Assembly (NCBI GenBank): GCA_015229005.1 | Contig: JADGCL010000029.1 | Span: 1 to 37,645, forward strand | Direction of reading: 5' to 3' | Origin: Magnetococcales bacterium | GTDB taxonomy: Bacteria > Pseudomonadota > Magnetococcia > Magnetococcales > JADGCL01 | Length of the DNA stretch: 37,645 bases | The notes under the pieces: generated by a model | Told to the model about the DNA's origin: nothing | The model's database searches: none | Seen by the model: the letters and a program-made list of their open reading frames with translations, nothing else | In this document: piece by piece, positions 22,016-31,962 of the stretch | How positions within the stretch are numbered: the stretch's first letter is position 1 | Layout: each line of letters opens with the position of its first letter | Program-made: the position numbers and the translations under genes

Positions 22016-23593
22016 TCAACCGGGATCCAGGGTATCGATACGGTTACGAATCTCCTCGTTGGTACGGGCGCCACCGGGTCCGGAGCCGTTGACGCCGGTG
22101 GGAAGGCGGACACCGGTGGTGATCTCGCTGAGGCCGGAGAGGCGGTTACGGATCATGAGGCCGTCGTTGGCATCGGTGTCCCCGTCGCCATCGACATCGA
22201 ATCCGGTTCCTGCGGCGGTGATGCGGGAGACGATCTCGTCGTTGTCGCGACTGCCGGCGGCGCCGGCGCCGCCGATACTGGTTGGCAGGGTCAGGCCGGT
22301 GACCAGGGTGGAAGCGCCGGTGAGGCGTCTCTGGATGAGGATACCGTCGACGGCGTCGCCGTCGCCGTCGCCGTCGATGTCGAGGGTAGAGGCGGGGGTG
22401 AGGAGTTCGGTAGTGAAACTCCAGGAGAATTCAGCCAGTGGGTTCCCCCAGACGTCGCGAAGCGAGGGGGCGAGCCTGGCGGTGTGCAGGGTTCCCCGGG
22501 GGAGTGGCGTGGTGGGCTTGAAACGGGCGCTCCTGGTGGCGCTGTCGTAGGTGACGGCGCCGCCGATCAGGGTGGCGCCGCTCCGAAGGGTGATACTGTC
22601 GGAATTGATGGTCGAGGCCATCATGGCCTCGTTGAAGAGGACGGAGAGGGTCGGGGTGGTGCTGATACCGTTTGCCGAGGCGGTCGGGCTGACCGAGGTG
22701 ACGGTCGGGGCCTGGGTATCCAGTACGAGGGCGGGACCGTACTGGAGGATCCAGTCGAGGAAGCGCGAGACCCGGGTGTAAACCCCATAGGTGCCGGCCC
22801 GGGCGCAACCGATGCCCCAACTGACGATGCCGGCCAGACGCCATCCTCCCGAACCGTCGGGGACCACCAGGGGACCGCCGCTGTCGCCGCTGCAGGTGTC
22901 GTGGCCGCCGCTTGTGTAGCCGGCGCAGATCATGTTGTCGGTGATACCGCCGACGGCATTGTTGCAGGTGGACCAGGTCACGATTGGGAGGGAGACCTCG
23001 AGGAGTGCATTACTGGTGGAAATGGCCTCGGTGGCATTTGTCCGGCCCCATCCCATGGCGGTGGCGGAAGTCCCTGCGGTGGCGAGGAGGTTTTCCAGGG
23101 TCGCGGTGGTCAACTCGATCGCCGGTTGCGAGGATGGCGTTGTGAGGCGGACCAGGGCAATGTCATTGTCGCTTGTGATCGAGTTATAGGCGCTGTGGGC
23201 GATGGTTTCCGCCACGTCCCGGGTCTCGCCGCCGCTCCCGTTGAGGAGGAGTCGCCCGAGGACGACACGCATCGAGGAGAGCGGGGTCTTGTTGCCGTTG
23301 TCTTCGAGGACGCAGTGGGCTGCTGTCAGGAGCCAACTGGGATGAATCAGGGCAGCGCCACAGAAGATGCTACCCTGACGATCGGTCAGGGCGGCCATCC
23401 ACGGACCGTTGCCGGAGGCGACCGGTTCTCCGCCGATGATCCTCTGGTCCACGCCGGAGGCCCTGGCTCCGGTTACGACAGCAACCAGAGCCAGGAGAAG
23501 GGAGGCGACGAGGAGGAGGGCGAACCGGGAGAGTCGGGGACCCTCGGGAGATCCCTGCCGTAGCCGGCCCGAAAAGGGAGTTTTTTCCGTCAT
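22016..23593 (-). CDS. Secreted trypsin-like serine protease with Ig-like and dockerin-like domains
   Basis: A 525-residue S1 protease. Residues 21-46 form a signal peptide (SRFALLLVASLLLALVAVV, then TGARAS). A zymogen activation site RIIGGEP (R51/I52) follows, then H93 in LTAAHC, D144 in DNDIALV, S238 in DTCSGDSGGP with D232 giving trypsin-like specificity, and paired cysteines. Residues 292-396 resemble a bacterial Ig-like (Big_5) domain (SWSFTT at its end). Residues 404-520 contain two dockerin-like calcium repeats, DIDGDGDGDAVDGILIQRRL and DVDGDGDTDANDGLMIRNRL. Chosen start is ATG 23593, directly before the signal peptide; the frame is open further upstream but with no conserved content. 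It is probably exported and surface-bound or released; the substrate is unknown. Confidence 0.9.
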   Translation of the reverse strand: MTEKTPFSGRLRQGSPEGPRLSRFALLLVASLLLALVAVVTGARASGVDQRIIGGEPVASGNGPWMAALTDRQGSIFCGAALIHPSWLLTAAHCVLEDNGNKTPLSSMRVVLGRLLLNGSGGETRDVAETIAHSAYNSITSDNDIALVRLTTPSSQPAIELTTATLENLLATAGTSATAMGWGRTNATEAISTSNALLEVSLPIVTWSTCNNAVGGITDNMICAGYTSGGHDTCSGDSGGPLVVPDGSGGWRLAGIVSWGIGCARAGTYGVYTRVSRFLDWILQYGPALVLDTQAPTVTSVSPTASANGISTTPTLSVLFNEAMMASTINSDSITLRSGATLIGGAVTYDSATRSARFKPTTPLPRGTLHTARLAPSLRDVWGNPLAEFSWSFTTELLTPASTLDIDGDGDGDAVDGILIQRRLTGASTLVTGLTLPTSIGGAGAAGSRDNDEIVSRITAAGTGFDVDGDGDTDANDGLMIRNRLSGLSEITTGVRLPTGVNGSGPGGARTNEEIRNRIDTLDPG

Positions 23594-23666
23594 CGAACCA
23601 TTTCCGTCCTGCCCTGGGGGGCGGCCGAGGCCGGTCGGATGGGCGGTGAGACCCTTTGACCAAGTC

Positions 23667-23695
23667 TTGAAACCCTGCCGCCCGGCCTGTATTGT
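23667..23695 (+). promoter_or_regulatory. Sigma-70-like promoter upstream of small membrane protein and purB
   Basis: TTGAAA (23667-23672), a 17-bp spacer and TATTGT (23690-23695) form a good sigma-70-type promoter on the plus strand. It lies in the gap between the divergent protease gene and the small membrane gene at 23790; transcription would begin near 23702. Confidence 0.55.
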
Positions 23696-23789
23696 GAACC
23701 GCTGGGCTTCTGTTGTCGAGCCCAATGTTTCCGCTCCGGAGTGGCGGCGCCGTGGCCTTGATCGAGGCCCTCTTTCCGTGATCGAGCAC

Positions 23790-25387
<1,598 letters not shown>

Positions 25388-25431
25388 TCGCTGTACCAGT
25401 GAGGTATACAGCCGTCTGATGGGGGTCGCGA

Positions 25432-26994
25432 TTGGACGATACGGCAAGCCTGTATGATGCGATTCCCTATGGTGGCTCGCCGGTCACGGAGAGTCACCCC
25501 GGGCGTCTGGCGGCCCTGGGCATTCTCCACGGGATGCGTCCGGCCCCGGCCTCGGCGTGCCGGGTCCTGGAGTTGGGGGCGGCCAACGGCGGCAACTTGA
25601 TTCCCCTGGCGAGTCGTTATCCCGAGAGCCGGTTTCTGGGGGTCGATATCTCTCCCGGGCAGGTGGCCTCTGGCAGGGAATTGATCGCGGCGCTTGGTCT
25701 CGACAACATCGAGCTTCTGGCGGGTGATCTCCTGGAGCTTGCGGACACCCTGGGGCCGTTCGACTATATCCTGGCGCACGGCCTCTACTCCTGGGTGAGT
25801 GTCCCTGTGCGCCGGCGGATCCTGGAGCTTGTCTCCCGGACCCTGGCGCCTCAGGGGATCGCCTTTGTGAGTTTCAATGCCCTGCCGGGGTGGCGTGGGG
25901 TGCGTGGGGCGTTGCGGGAGATGTTGCGCCACTTTTCCCGCAAGGCCGGAACTCCCAGGGAGCAGGTGGCGGCAGCGCGATCGGGTCTGGACTTTTTGAT
26001 CTCGGGGTATGGAAGCGCGGAGGTATTGGAGGCGCGGCTGCTGCTGCACGAATGCAGGCGGTTGCAGGCGGCGACGGACGGCTATCTGTTTCACGAATAT
26101 CTGGCCCCGATCAACGATCCTTTTTTGTGGGTGACCTTTGTGGAGCATCTGGCCGAGGCTGGCTTGGTGCCGATCACCGACGTGGATCTCGCGATTGCCT
26201 CGCCGCTGGCTTATGGGGAAACGGTGGCGGAAACCTTCGCGACCGGCTCAGGCGATCCTCATGAGGTGGCACAGCGGCTTGATTTCATCGGCAATCGGAG
26301 TTTTCGCCGTAGCCTGATCGGGCATCGGGGCGTTGCTTTGGCCACGGAGCCGATGTGGGAACGCTTGCCGGAACTGGAGTTGATCGCCCAATGCGAGGCG
26401 GAGGTCCCTCCGGAGCTGCGCCGCTCGAAGCCCTCGCCCTATCTTTTGGCCGGTGGGGAGCGGGTTATGGTGCATCAGCCGCTGACCAAAGCGGCCCTGG
26501 AGATTCTCGGCGGTTCTTATCCGGAGACCCGGTCTCTTTCATCCCTGGCGCCCGAGGCGGCGGAACGGGTTCGGCGCGTCGGGGGAGGGGCGTTCGCGGA
26601 GGCCTTTCCCGACCTGCTGGGGGAGATGGCCTCTTTGGTGGTCCGGGGGGCGATCGGAGTCTGCGGTTCGGGATGGAGGGGGGGGGCCGATTTGGTCAGG
26701 CCGCGACTGCGGCCTCTGGCCGAGGCTGGCATTCAGCTTGGTTGGGACCATGTGGCGACGTTGCACCACCATCGGTTACCCGTCGATGATTTCCTGCGGA
26801 TTCTGGCGCCGTTGCTGGACGGGACGCGGGAGTTGAGACAGATTGTTGCCGAGATGGTTCCCGGGATTCGACTCCGGCCGGAGTTGTTGGGGGGGGCGGC
26901 GGCGCGGTGGAGCGAGGCGCGTCTGGGAACGGCGCTCGGCAAGCGGGTTGAGGAGGCGCTTCGTCTCTTGGGGCGCCAGGGATTGCTGATTTAG
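25432..26994 (+). CDS. Class I SAM methyltransferase with methyltransferase regulatory domain
   Basis: A 520-residue two-part protein. Residues 1-190 are a Rossmann methyltransferase: SPVTESHPGRLAALGILHG, motif I CRVLELGAANGGNLI, then LGVDIS and AGDLLEL. Residues about 215-300 carry the 'methyltransferase regulatory domain' pattern (FHEYLAPINDPFLWVTFVEH, then AEAGLVPI). The C-terminal 200 residues are helical, winged-helix-like. Such proteins are annotated as predicted methyltransferases and the substrate is usually unknown. Start TTG 25432 has GGGGG about 6 nt upstream and begins DDTASLYDAIPYGG, as homologues do. It lies 44 nt after purB and 54 nt before the first glycosyltransferase, so a glycan or protein target is possible but not shown. 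Confidence 0.82.
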   Translation: MDDTASLYDAIPYGGSPVTESHPGRLAALGILHGMRPAPASACRVLELGAANGGNLIPLASRYPESRFLGVDISPGQVASGRELIAALGLDNIELLAGDLLELADTLGPFDYILAHGLYSWVSVPVRRRILELVSRTLAPQGIAFVSFNALPGWRGVRGALREMLRHFSRKAGTPREQVAAARSGLDFLISGYGSAEVLEARLLLHECRRLQAATDGYLFHEYLAPINDPFLWVTFVEHLAEAGLVPITDVDLAIASPLAYGETVAETFATGSGDPHEVAQRLDFIGNRSFRRSLIGHRGVALATEPMWERLPELELIAQCEAEVPPELRRSKPSPYLLAGGERVMVHQPLTKAALEILGGSYPETRSLSSLAPEAAERVRRVGGGAFAEAFPDLLGEMASLVVRGAIGVCGSGWRGGADLVRPRLRPLAEAGIQLGWDHVATLHHHRLPVDDFLRILAPLLDGTRELRQIVAEMVPGIRLRPELLGGAAARWSEARLGTALGKRVEEALRLLGRQGLLI

Positions 26995-27048
26995 ACCGGG
27001 GATCTTCGGGAGGATTCCACAGTCGGATTCGGGTCGAGGGAAGCAGGG

Positions 27049-28227
27049 ATGAAGATCGGCATCGCCGGACCGATACTGGTGGAGGCCCTCCGGGATCAAT
27101 TGGAGCCTGGATCGGGGGGGGCGTCCCCGGCGATTCGTGGCCTTGGGGGGGCGACTGTCAACCTTCTGGTCCGGGGGTTACTGGCCAGGGGGCATGAGGT
27201 CGTCGTCTTCAGCCTCGATCCGGAGGTGACCCGTGAGGTCGTTCTCAGAGGGCCTCGTCTGACCCTGTGTCTTGGCCCTTATCGCCGGCGGGCGCGGTGG
27301 CGGGCGCTGGATCTCTTCCGCCAGGAGCGACGCTATCTCAGCGAGACGATCCGGCGAGAGCGACCGGAGGTGGTCCACGCCCACTGGACCTATGAATTTG
27401 CTCTCGGGGCTCTCGCATCCGGGCTGCCCACCCTGGTGACCATGCGGGATTGGGCGCCGGCGGTGCTTCGCCATTACCGGGACCCGTACCGCCTCCTGCG
27501 TTGGGTGATGGACGCTTTGACGGTGCGGCGCAGTCCCTACCTGACGGCCAATTCGGTCTACATTCAGGAGCTGATCGTCTCGCGTTGGCGACGGCAGGTT
27601 TCGGTCATTCCCAACCCGGTGGAACCGGGTTTTTTCCGGCAGGAAGAGAAACTCTTCCCCGAATCGGATCCGGTGGTCGTGGCGGTGGCGGAGGGTTTTT
27701 CCCGCCTCAAGAACCAGAAAAGCCTGATGCGTGCCTGGCCGATGATCCGGGAAGAACATCCCAATTGCCGACTCTGTTGGGTCGGGCGGGATTTTGAGCG
27801 CCAGGGGGTTGCCTGGAAGTGGGCCTGGGAGGAGGGGCTCGACGGCGGCATGGAGTTTGCTGGGGGTGTCAGCCGCGAGGGTCTCAAGGCAACGCTCGAT
27901 CGCGGTGCCCTGTTGGTGCATCCTTCGTTGGAGGAGTCGTTCGGCAATGCGGTGGTCGAGGCGATGGCGCGGCGGTTGCCGGTTGTGGGGGGGGGGCATT
28001 CGGGGGCGGTGCCCTGGATCCTCGATCATGGTGATGCCGGAGTGTTGACGGATGTGACCGACCCTCCGACCCTGGCGCGTGCGGTCAATGCCCTTCTCTC
28101 CTCTCGGGAGGAGTGGGTGCGTTATTCGCGGAAGGGATATCGGCGGGTCCAGTCGCACTTCTCGCTTTCCCGGGTGGTCGAGATCTCTCTGGCGGAGTAC
28201 GCCCGGATGTTGGCCCCTGGGAGCTGA
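27049..28227 (+). CDS. Glycosyltransferase, GT4 family (GT-B fold)
   Basis: A 392-residue GT-B enzyme. The N-terminal domain begins MKIGIAGPILVEALRDQLE and has the Gly-rich loop GGATVNLLVRGLLARGHEVV and VVHAHWTYEF. The C-terminal donor domain has VAVAEGFSRLKNQKSLMRAW, VGRDF and the E-x7-E motif HPSLEESFGNAVVEAMARRL. The family transfers nucleotide-activated sugars, here probably onto a lipid-linked or core oligosaccharide at the cytosolic membrane face. Start ATG 27049. Its last ten codons are caught in a tandem 28-bp duplication that runs past the stop. It is first in a series of glycan genes. Confidence 0.88.
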   Translation: MKIGIAGPILVEALRDQLEPGSGGASPAIRGLGGATVNLLVRGLLARGHEVVVFSLDPEVTREVVLRGPRLTLCLGPYRRRARWRALDLFRQERRYLSETIRRERPEVVHAHWTYEFALGALASGLPTLVTMRDWAPAVLRHYRDPYRLLRWVMDALTVRRSPYLTANSVYIQELIVSRWRRQVSVIPNPVEPGFFRQEEKLFPESDPVVVAVAEGFSRLKNQKSLMRAWPMIREEHPNCRLCWVGRDFERQGVAWKWAWEEGLDGGMEFAGGVSREGLKATLDRGALLVHPSLEESFGNAVVEAMARRLPVVGGGHSGAVPWILDHGDAGVLTDVTDPPTLARAVNALLSSREEWVRYSRKGYRRVQSHFSLSRVVEISLAEYARMLAPGS

Positions 28228-28273
28228 TCCCCGGATGTTGGCCCCTGGGAGCTGATCCCCGGATGTCGGCCCC
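28204..28273 (+). repeat. Tandem 28-bp duplication, 2.5 copies
   Basis: The unit beginning CGGATGTTGGCCCCTGGGAG occupies 28204-28231, is repeated exactly at 28232-28259 and a third time partially at 28260-28273 with one change (GTT to GTC). The first copy holds the last codons and the stop of the upstream glycosyltransferase gene. The exact identity points to a recent slippage duplication. Confidence 0.9.
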
Positions 28274-28323
28274 CTGTGGGGTGTTGTGATTCCCGGGTAG
28301 TTGACGATGGAGCGGCAGGGGTC

Positions 28324-29439
28324 TTGAGGGTACTGAACGTTTTCAACGAGTTGGTGGCCTCCGGGGCGGAGATGATGTGGTGCGCCGCCTCTCCCTGCTG
28401 GCGGGAGGCGGGGGTCACGGTCGATATCCTCGCGACGGGCGCCTCTCCCGGTCCTTTTGCCCCCTCCCTGGCCGCCTGCGGCTATACCCTGCACCACCTT
28501 GCTTTTTCCCGAACTCCGCTCTTCTTCTGGCGTTTCTATCGTCTCCTGCGGCGTCACCGCTATCGGCTGGTCCATGTCCATTGCGAACGGGCCTCCTTCT
28601 ACTACCTCCTGGTGGCCCGTCTCGCCGGGGCGCGGGTGATTCGATCGGTTCATGCGCACTTTCCGTTTTCCGGCTCTCTGGGGTTCCGTCGCCGCTGGCA
28701 GCGTCGTATCGGTCGCTGGCTGGGGGCGGTCTTCGTCAGCGTGAGTCCTTCGGTTGGGGCCACGGAGCGGGAATTTTTCGGCAATCCGACGCAGGTCATC
28801 TCCAACTGGTACGACAGCCTGTCCCTCAGGCCCCCGACCGCGGGAGAGCGTCTGTCGGCACGGGACGCCTTGTCTCTGCCTCGGGATGGGGTGGTGATCG
28901 TCAGCGTCGGCAACTGCGCGGCGGTCAAGAATCACGAGAACCTGCTGCGGGCGCTGGCCCGGGTGGGGGATTGTGGTGACTGGATCTATCTCCATGCCGG
29001 TCGGGAAGAGGCCGGGCAGCCGGAGAGGCGGCTGGTCGGTGACCTCGGCCTGGAGGGTCGGGTGCGCTTTCTCGGCATGGTGGGCGAGGTCCGGCAGGTG
29101 TTGTGGGCGGCGGATCTTTTTGTGATGCCGTCTCTGCGTGAGGGGTTCGGGGTTGCCGCCGTCGAGGCCCTGGCGACGGGCTTGCCGGCCCTTCTGACCG
29201 AGGTCCCGGGTTTGAATGGTTTTCGGGAAATCGGGGGGATCGTCTGGTCGGGGAGTTCCGCGGTCGAACTGGAGAGTTCCCTGAGACGGGCGTTATCGCT
29301 CTGTGGGGGTGTTGGGGAGGAGGAAAGGCGGGATCGGCATCTGGCGGTGAGGCGCCGTTTCGGCATGGAGGCCCGGGTTGCCGACTATGTGCGACTCTAC
29401 CGGGGGCTTTCTCCGGTGATCGGGGAGGGGAGTCGATGA
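28324..29439 (+). CDS. Glycosyltransferase, GT4 family (GT-B fold)
   Basis: A 371-residue GT4 enzyme. From TTG 28324 it begins LRVLNVFNELVASGAEMMWC, the typical start of this subgroup, and continues with LVHVHCERASFYYLLVARLA and VIRSVHAHFPF (acceptor domain). Then come VSVGNCAAVKNHENLLRALA, GRVRFLGMV and the E-x7-E motif MPSLREGFGVAAVEALATGL (donor domain). The frame is open back to GTG 28276 but adds no conserved part; the ribosome site is modest. The stop overlaps the start of the ligase-like gene as ATGA (29436-29439), so the two are translationally coupled. Donor sugar and acceptor cannot be told from sequence. Confidence 0.87.
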   Translation: MRVLNVFNELVASGAEMMWCAASPCWREAGVTVDILATGASPGPFAPSLAACGYTLHHLAFSRTPLFFWRFYRLLRRHRYRLVHVHCERASFYYLLVARLAGARVIRSVHAHFPFSGSLGFRRRWQRRIGRWLGAVFVSVSPSVGATEREFFGNPTQVISNWYDSLSLRPPTAGERLSARDALSLPRDGVVIVSVGNCAAVKNHENLLRALARVGDCGDWIYLHAGREEAGQPERRLVGDLGLEGRVRFLGMVGEVRQVLWAADLFVMPSLREGFGVAAVEALATGLPALLTEVPGLNGFREIGGIVWSGSSAVELESSLRRALSLCGGVGEEERRDRHLAVRRRFGMEARVADYVRLYRGLSPVIGEGSR

Positions 29440-31028
29440 TCGAATCTCCGCTCTTCGGTTACATCCTCCTGGCGATTTTTCACTTGGGGCTCGGGGTGCT
29501 GCTCCTGGGGGGGCAGCTTCGAGGGCTGGCCGATCCCAGGGCCGGGAAGAAGGAGGGGGTCCCTTGGCTGCGGGTGTTGATATGGATCCTGGGGACATGG
29601 CCCATCATCTGGACGATGATGATTCCCCGGAATCTGGTTCTCGAGGAGGTGATCAACGCCCTCGGAATGGATATCGAGATCGAAGCGGTGGGGCCGATCC
29701 TCGAACAGGGATTGTTGGACCAGGTTGGGCAACTGTCGGTGCTGATCCTGCTCTCGGGCAGCGCCCTCCTCCTGATGCAGGCGTTGCAGAAAGGGTTTCC
29801 GCGACCGGGACATGACCTTTGGCTGGCCTATTTGGGATATGCCTCGGGGTCGGTGCTTTCCTCGATCTTCGGCGATCCGGGGGGTGGTTTCGACGACTAT
29901 CTCTTCCGACCGATGGTGGTGTTCACCTTGCTCTATTTCTCGATCAACCTGACGCCCGAGCGGCTCGTTCCCGGGGCAAAGGGGATCTGTCTTTTTTTTG
30001 TGGTGGGGAGTGTTCTCACCCCCCTCATCAATCCGAGCTGGGCCCTGCTGGTGGATCCGACGGCCACGATCGGGCCGTTGACGACCCGTCTTTTCGGGTT
30101 ATCCAGCAATGCCAACGGGCTGGGACCGGTAGCGGTGCTGTTTCTCTACCTGGACTGGATCTTTCCGTATCGTTCGAAGACGCTGCGCTGGGTTGGCCGG
30201 ACGGTGGCGATGGTGGCGATGGTCTGGGCGCAGTCGAAGACGGTGTTGGGGGCCTTTGCGGTGGGAATCGCCCTCAAGCTCCTGTTCGACGAAAACCGGG
30301 AGAGTCGTCTCTCCCCCGGGGTCTCGGTCCTGTTTCGGGTCGGGCTCATCTCCATGAGCCTGGTGGTTGTTTCGATTCTCTCCTTTTCGGGGGACTCACT
30401 GGGGGACAAGTCCGGGGAGATCACCTTTACCGGGCGCACGGAGATCTGGGCGATCACCTGGCAGACCTTTCTTGAACGGCCCTGGATCGGTTACGGTCCA
30501 ACGATGTGGGATGCTCATTTCCGGGCGCTCTATTACGAAGAGGCCCGAACCTATGCCGCCCATGCCCACAACATGTTTCTCCAGGTCATGGGGGAGGCCG
30601 GGGTGTATGGACTGGCCACTTACCTGATCTTTCTGGTCACCCTGCTCAAGGTGATGTGGCGGAGCCGGCTCGTCTCTTCCGGGTGGTCGATTGCCTTTGT
30701 CTCGGTGGCGCTGGTGCGGACGTTCACCGAGAGTTCGCTGCGCAACCTTTCCATCAACGAAGGAACGTTTTTCAACATGATGGTCTTTGGGTTGCTTATC
30801 TACTGGGAGAAGAAGCGACTGGCGGTGGCCCCCGTGCCTTCTCCCGGGGGAGGGGAGCGACGGCGGTCGCGGGTTCCCGACTGGCGGTTTCCCCCTGTGG
30901 GAACGCTTTCCCCGGAGGGTGGTCGGGCGCCAGCTTGGGGGGGGGCGGTCGGTTCGGCGCGTGGGGGAAGGCGAGTTTCTCCTGCCTCCCCCGCCACGGG
31001 GAACTCCCCCCGAAGGCCCTTTTCATGA
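29436..31028 (+). CDS. O-antigen ligase / polymerase-like membrane protein (Wzy_C, WaaL type)
   Basis: A 530-residue protein with about 11 to 12 hydrophobic spans. The large periplasmic loop with the Wzy_C pattern is seen at about residues 328-395: FTGRTEIWAITWQTFLERPW, then IGYGPTMWD, YAAHAHNMFLQVMGEAGVYG. The conserved R of 'TGR..IW' and the His of 'AHN' are the usual functional residues. The family either ligates O-antigen from undecaprenyl diphosphate to lipid A-core (WaaL) or polymerises repeats (Wzy); sequence alone does not separate them. The last 65 residues (about 467-530) are Pro/Gly/Arg-rich, non-hydrophobic and read like translated GC-rich spacer. Start ATG 29436 and end both overlap neighbours as ATGA. 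Confidence 0.85.
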   Translation: MIESPLFGYILLAIFHLGLGVLLLGGQLRGLADPRAGKKEGVPWLRVLIWILGTWPIIWTMMIPRNLVLEEVINALGMDIEIEAVGPILEQGLLDQVGQLSVLILLSGSALLLMQALQKGFPRPGHDLWLAYLGYASGSVLSSIFGDPGGGFDDYLFRPMVVFTLLYFSINLTPERLVPGAKGICLFFVVGSVLTPLINPSWALLVDPTATIGPLTTRLFGLSSNANGLGPVAVLFLYLDWIFPYRSKTLRWVGRTVAMVAMVWAQSKTVLGAFAVGIALKLLFDENRESRLSPGVSVLFRVGLISMSLVVVSILSFSGDSLGDKSGEITFTGRTEIWAITWQTFLERPWIGYGPTMWDAHFRALYYEEARTYAAHAHNMFLQVMGEAGVYGLATYLIFLVTLLKVMWRSRLVSSGWSIAFVSVALVRTFTESSLRNLSINEGTFFNMMVFGLLIYWEKKRLAVAPVPSPGGGERRRSRVPDWRFPPVGTLSPEGGRAPAWGGAVGSARGGRRVSPASPATGNSPRRPFS

Positions 31029-31957
31029 GTCGGGCCGCAGGCGGACGACGGGTGGCGGTGCTGGTGACCTGTTTTCGCCAGCGACCGCAGGTGATGCGTT
31101 GCCTGGAGGCCTTATCCCTGGCGGCGGTGGAGGCGGGTATCGATCCGGAAATCCATCTTCTGGATGATGATGGGCGGGATGGTACCCGTGAAGCGGTTAT
31201 GCGTTCATTCCCAGGGGCCAGGATCACCGTCGGCGACGGCAGCCATTATTGGAATGGAGGTATGCGTCGTCTTTGGCTCCAGGCTGCGGAGGTGGGTTAC
31301 GATGACTACCTGTGGTTGAACAGCGATACCTACCTTCTTCCCTCGGCGCTCAGGCATCTTCTGGAAAGTGCCGCTTGGGTCCGGGAGCGGGAGGGACGGG
31401 ATGGGATCGTGGTTGGGGCGGTCCGGGATCCCGAGAGCGGCGAAATCTCCTACGGGGGGGTAAGCCGAACGCACCCGCATCGACCGCTTTCCTTCGGAAG
31501 GGTCGAGCCCGGGGAGGAGCCCCGGCGTTGTGACACCTTCAATGGCAATTGCCTCCTGGTTCCTGACGCCGTGGTCAGGGAGATCGGGGTCCTGAGCCCG
31601 GAGTTCAGCCACGCCATCGGCGATACCGATTATGGTCTGCGGGCCGGCAAGGCGGGATTCGGCAGTTGGGTTTGCCCGCACCCTGTAGGGAGCTGCCGGC
31701 TCAATCTGGGTAATGGTGACTGGGCCCGGGCGACGGTCCCCTTGCGACGGCGCATTCGGCTGGTTCTCGCTCCGAAGGGGTTGCCACCCCGGGAGTGGTG
31801 GGTTTTCGTGCGCCGTCACACGGGGAGGGGGTGGTTGTGGTACTGGGTGAAGCCCTACCTCCGGGTCTTGTTTCCGGAGCTTTGGTCGCGTCTGACCGAG
31901 GCTTCCCGGTCTTTCCGGGTTGCTCGGGTTTTCCGGGCGATTCGGCGCGGAGGCTAG
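31025..31957 (+). CDS. Glycosyltransferase, GT2 family (rhamnosyltransferase-like)
   Basis: A 310-residue GT-A enzyme. Seen: the N-terminal VAVLVTCFRQRPQVMRCLEA, the nucleotide-binding acidic cluster HLLDDDGRDGT, the DGSHYWNGGMRRLW block, the metal-site motif YLWLNSDTYLL, TFNGNCLLVPD, and the catalytic-base region SHAIGDTDYGLRAGKAGF. This spacing is that of GT2 members which add rhamnose or other deoxysugars in O-antigens; the exact sugar is not determined. Start ATG 31025 overlaps the previous stop by the ATGA tetranucleotide. The C-terminal 80 residues are basic and may lie on the inner membrane. The gene is followed after 5 nt by the next glycosyltransferase. Confidence 0.88.
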   Translation: MSRAAGGRRVAVLVTCFRQRPQVMRCLEALSLAAVEAGIDPEIHLLDDDGRDGTREAVMRSFPGARITVGDGSHYWNGGMRRLWLQAAEVGYDDYLWLNSDTYLLPSALRHLLESAAWVREREGRDGIVVGAVRDPESGEISYGGVSRTHPHRPLSFGRVEPGEEPRRCDTFNGNCLLVPDAVVREIGVLSPEFSHAIGDTDYGLRAGKAGFGSWVCPHPVGSCRLNLGNGDWARATVPLRRRIRLVLAPKGLPPREWWVFVRRHTGRGWLWYWVKPYLRVLFPELWSRLTEASRSFRVARVFRAIRRGG

Positions 31958-31962
31958 GGGGA

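Noticed and set aside
21780-22019. Minus-strand frame with an Ala/Thr-rich end, possibly a pilin-like remnant
   Set aside because: The first half is shadow-like, there is no ribosome site, and the whole frame is only 79 codons.
27178-28995. 605-codon minus-strand frame over two glycosyltransferases
   Set aside because: Shadow frame; both glycosyltransferases beneath it have complete motifs.
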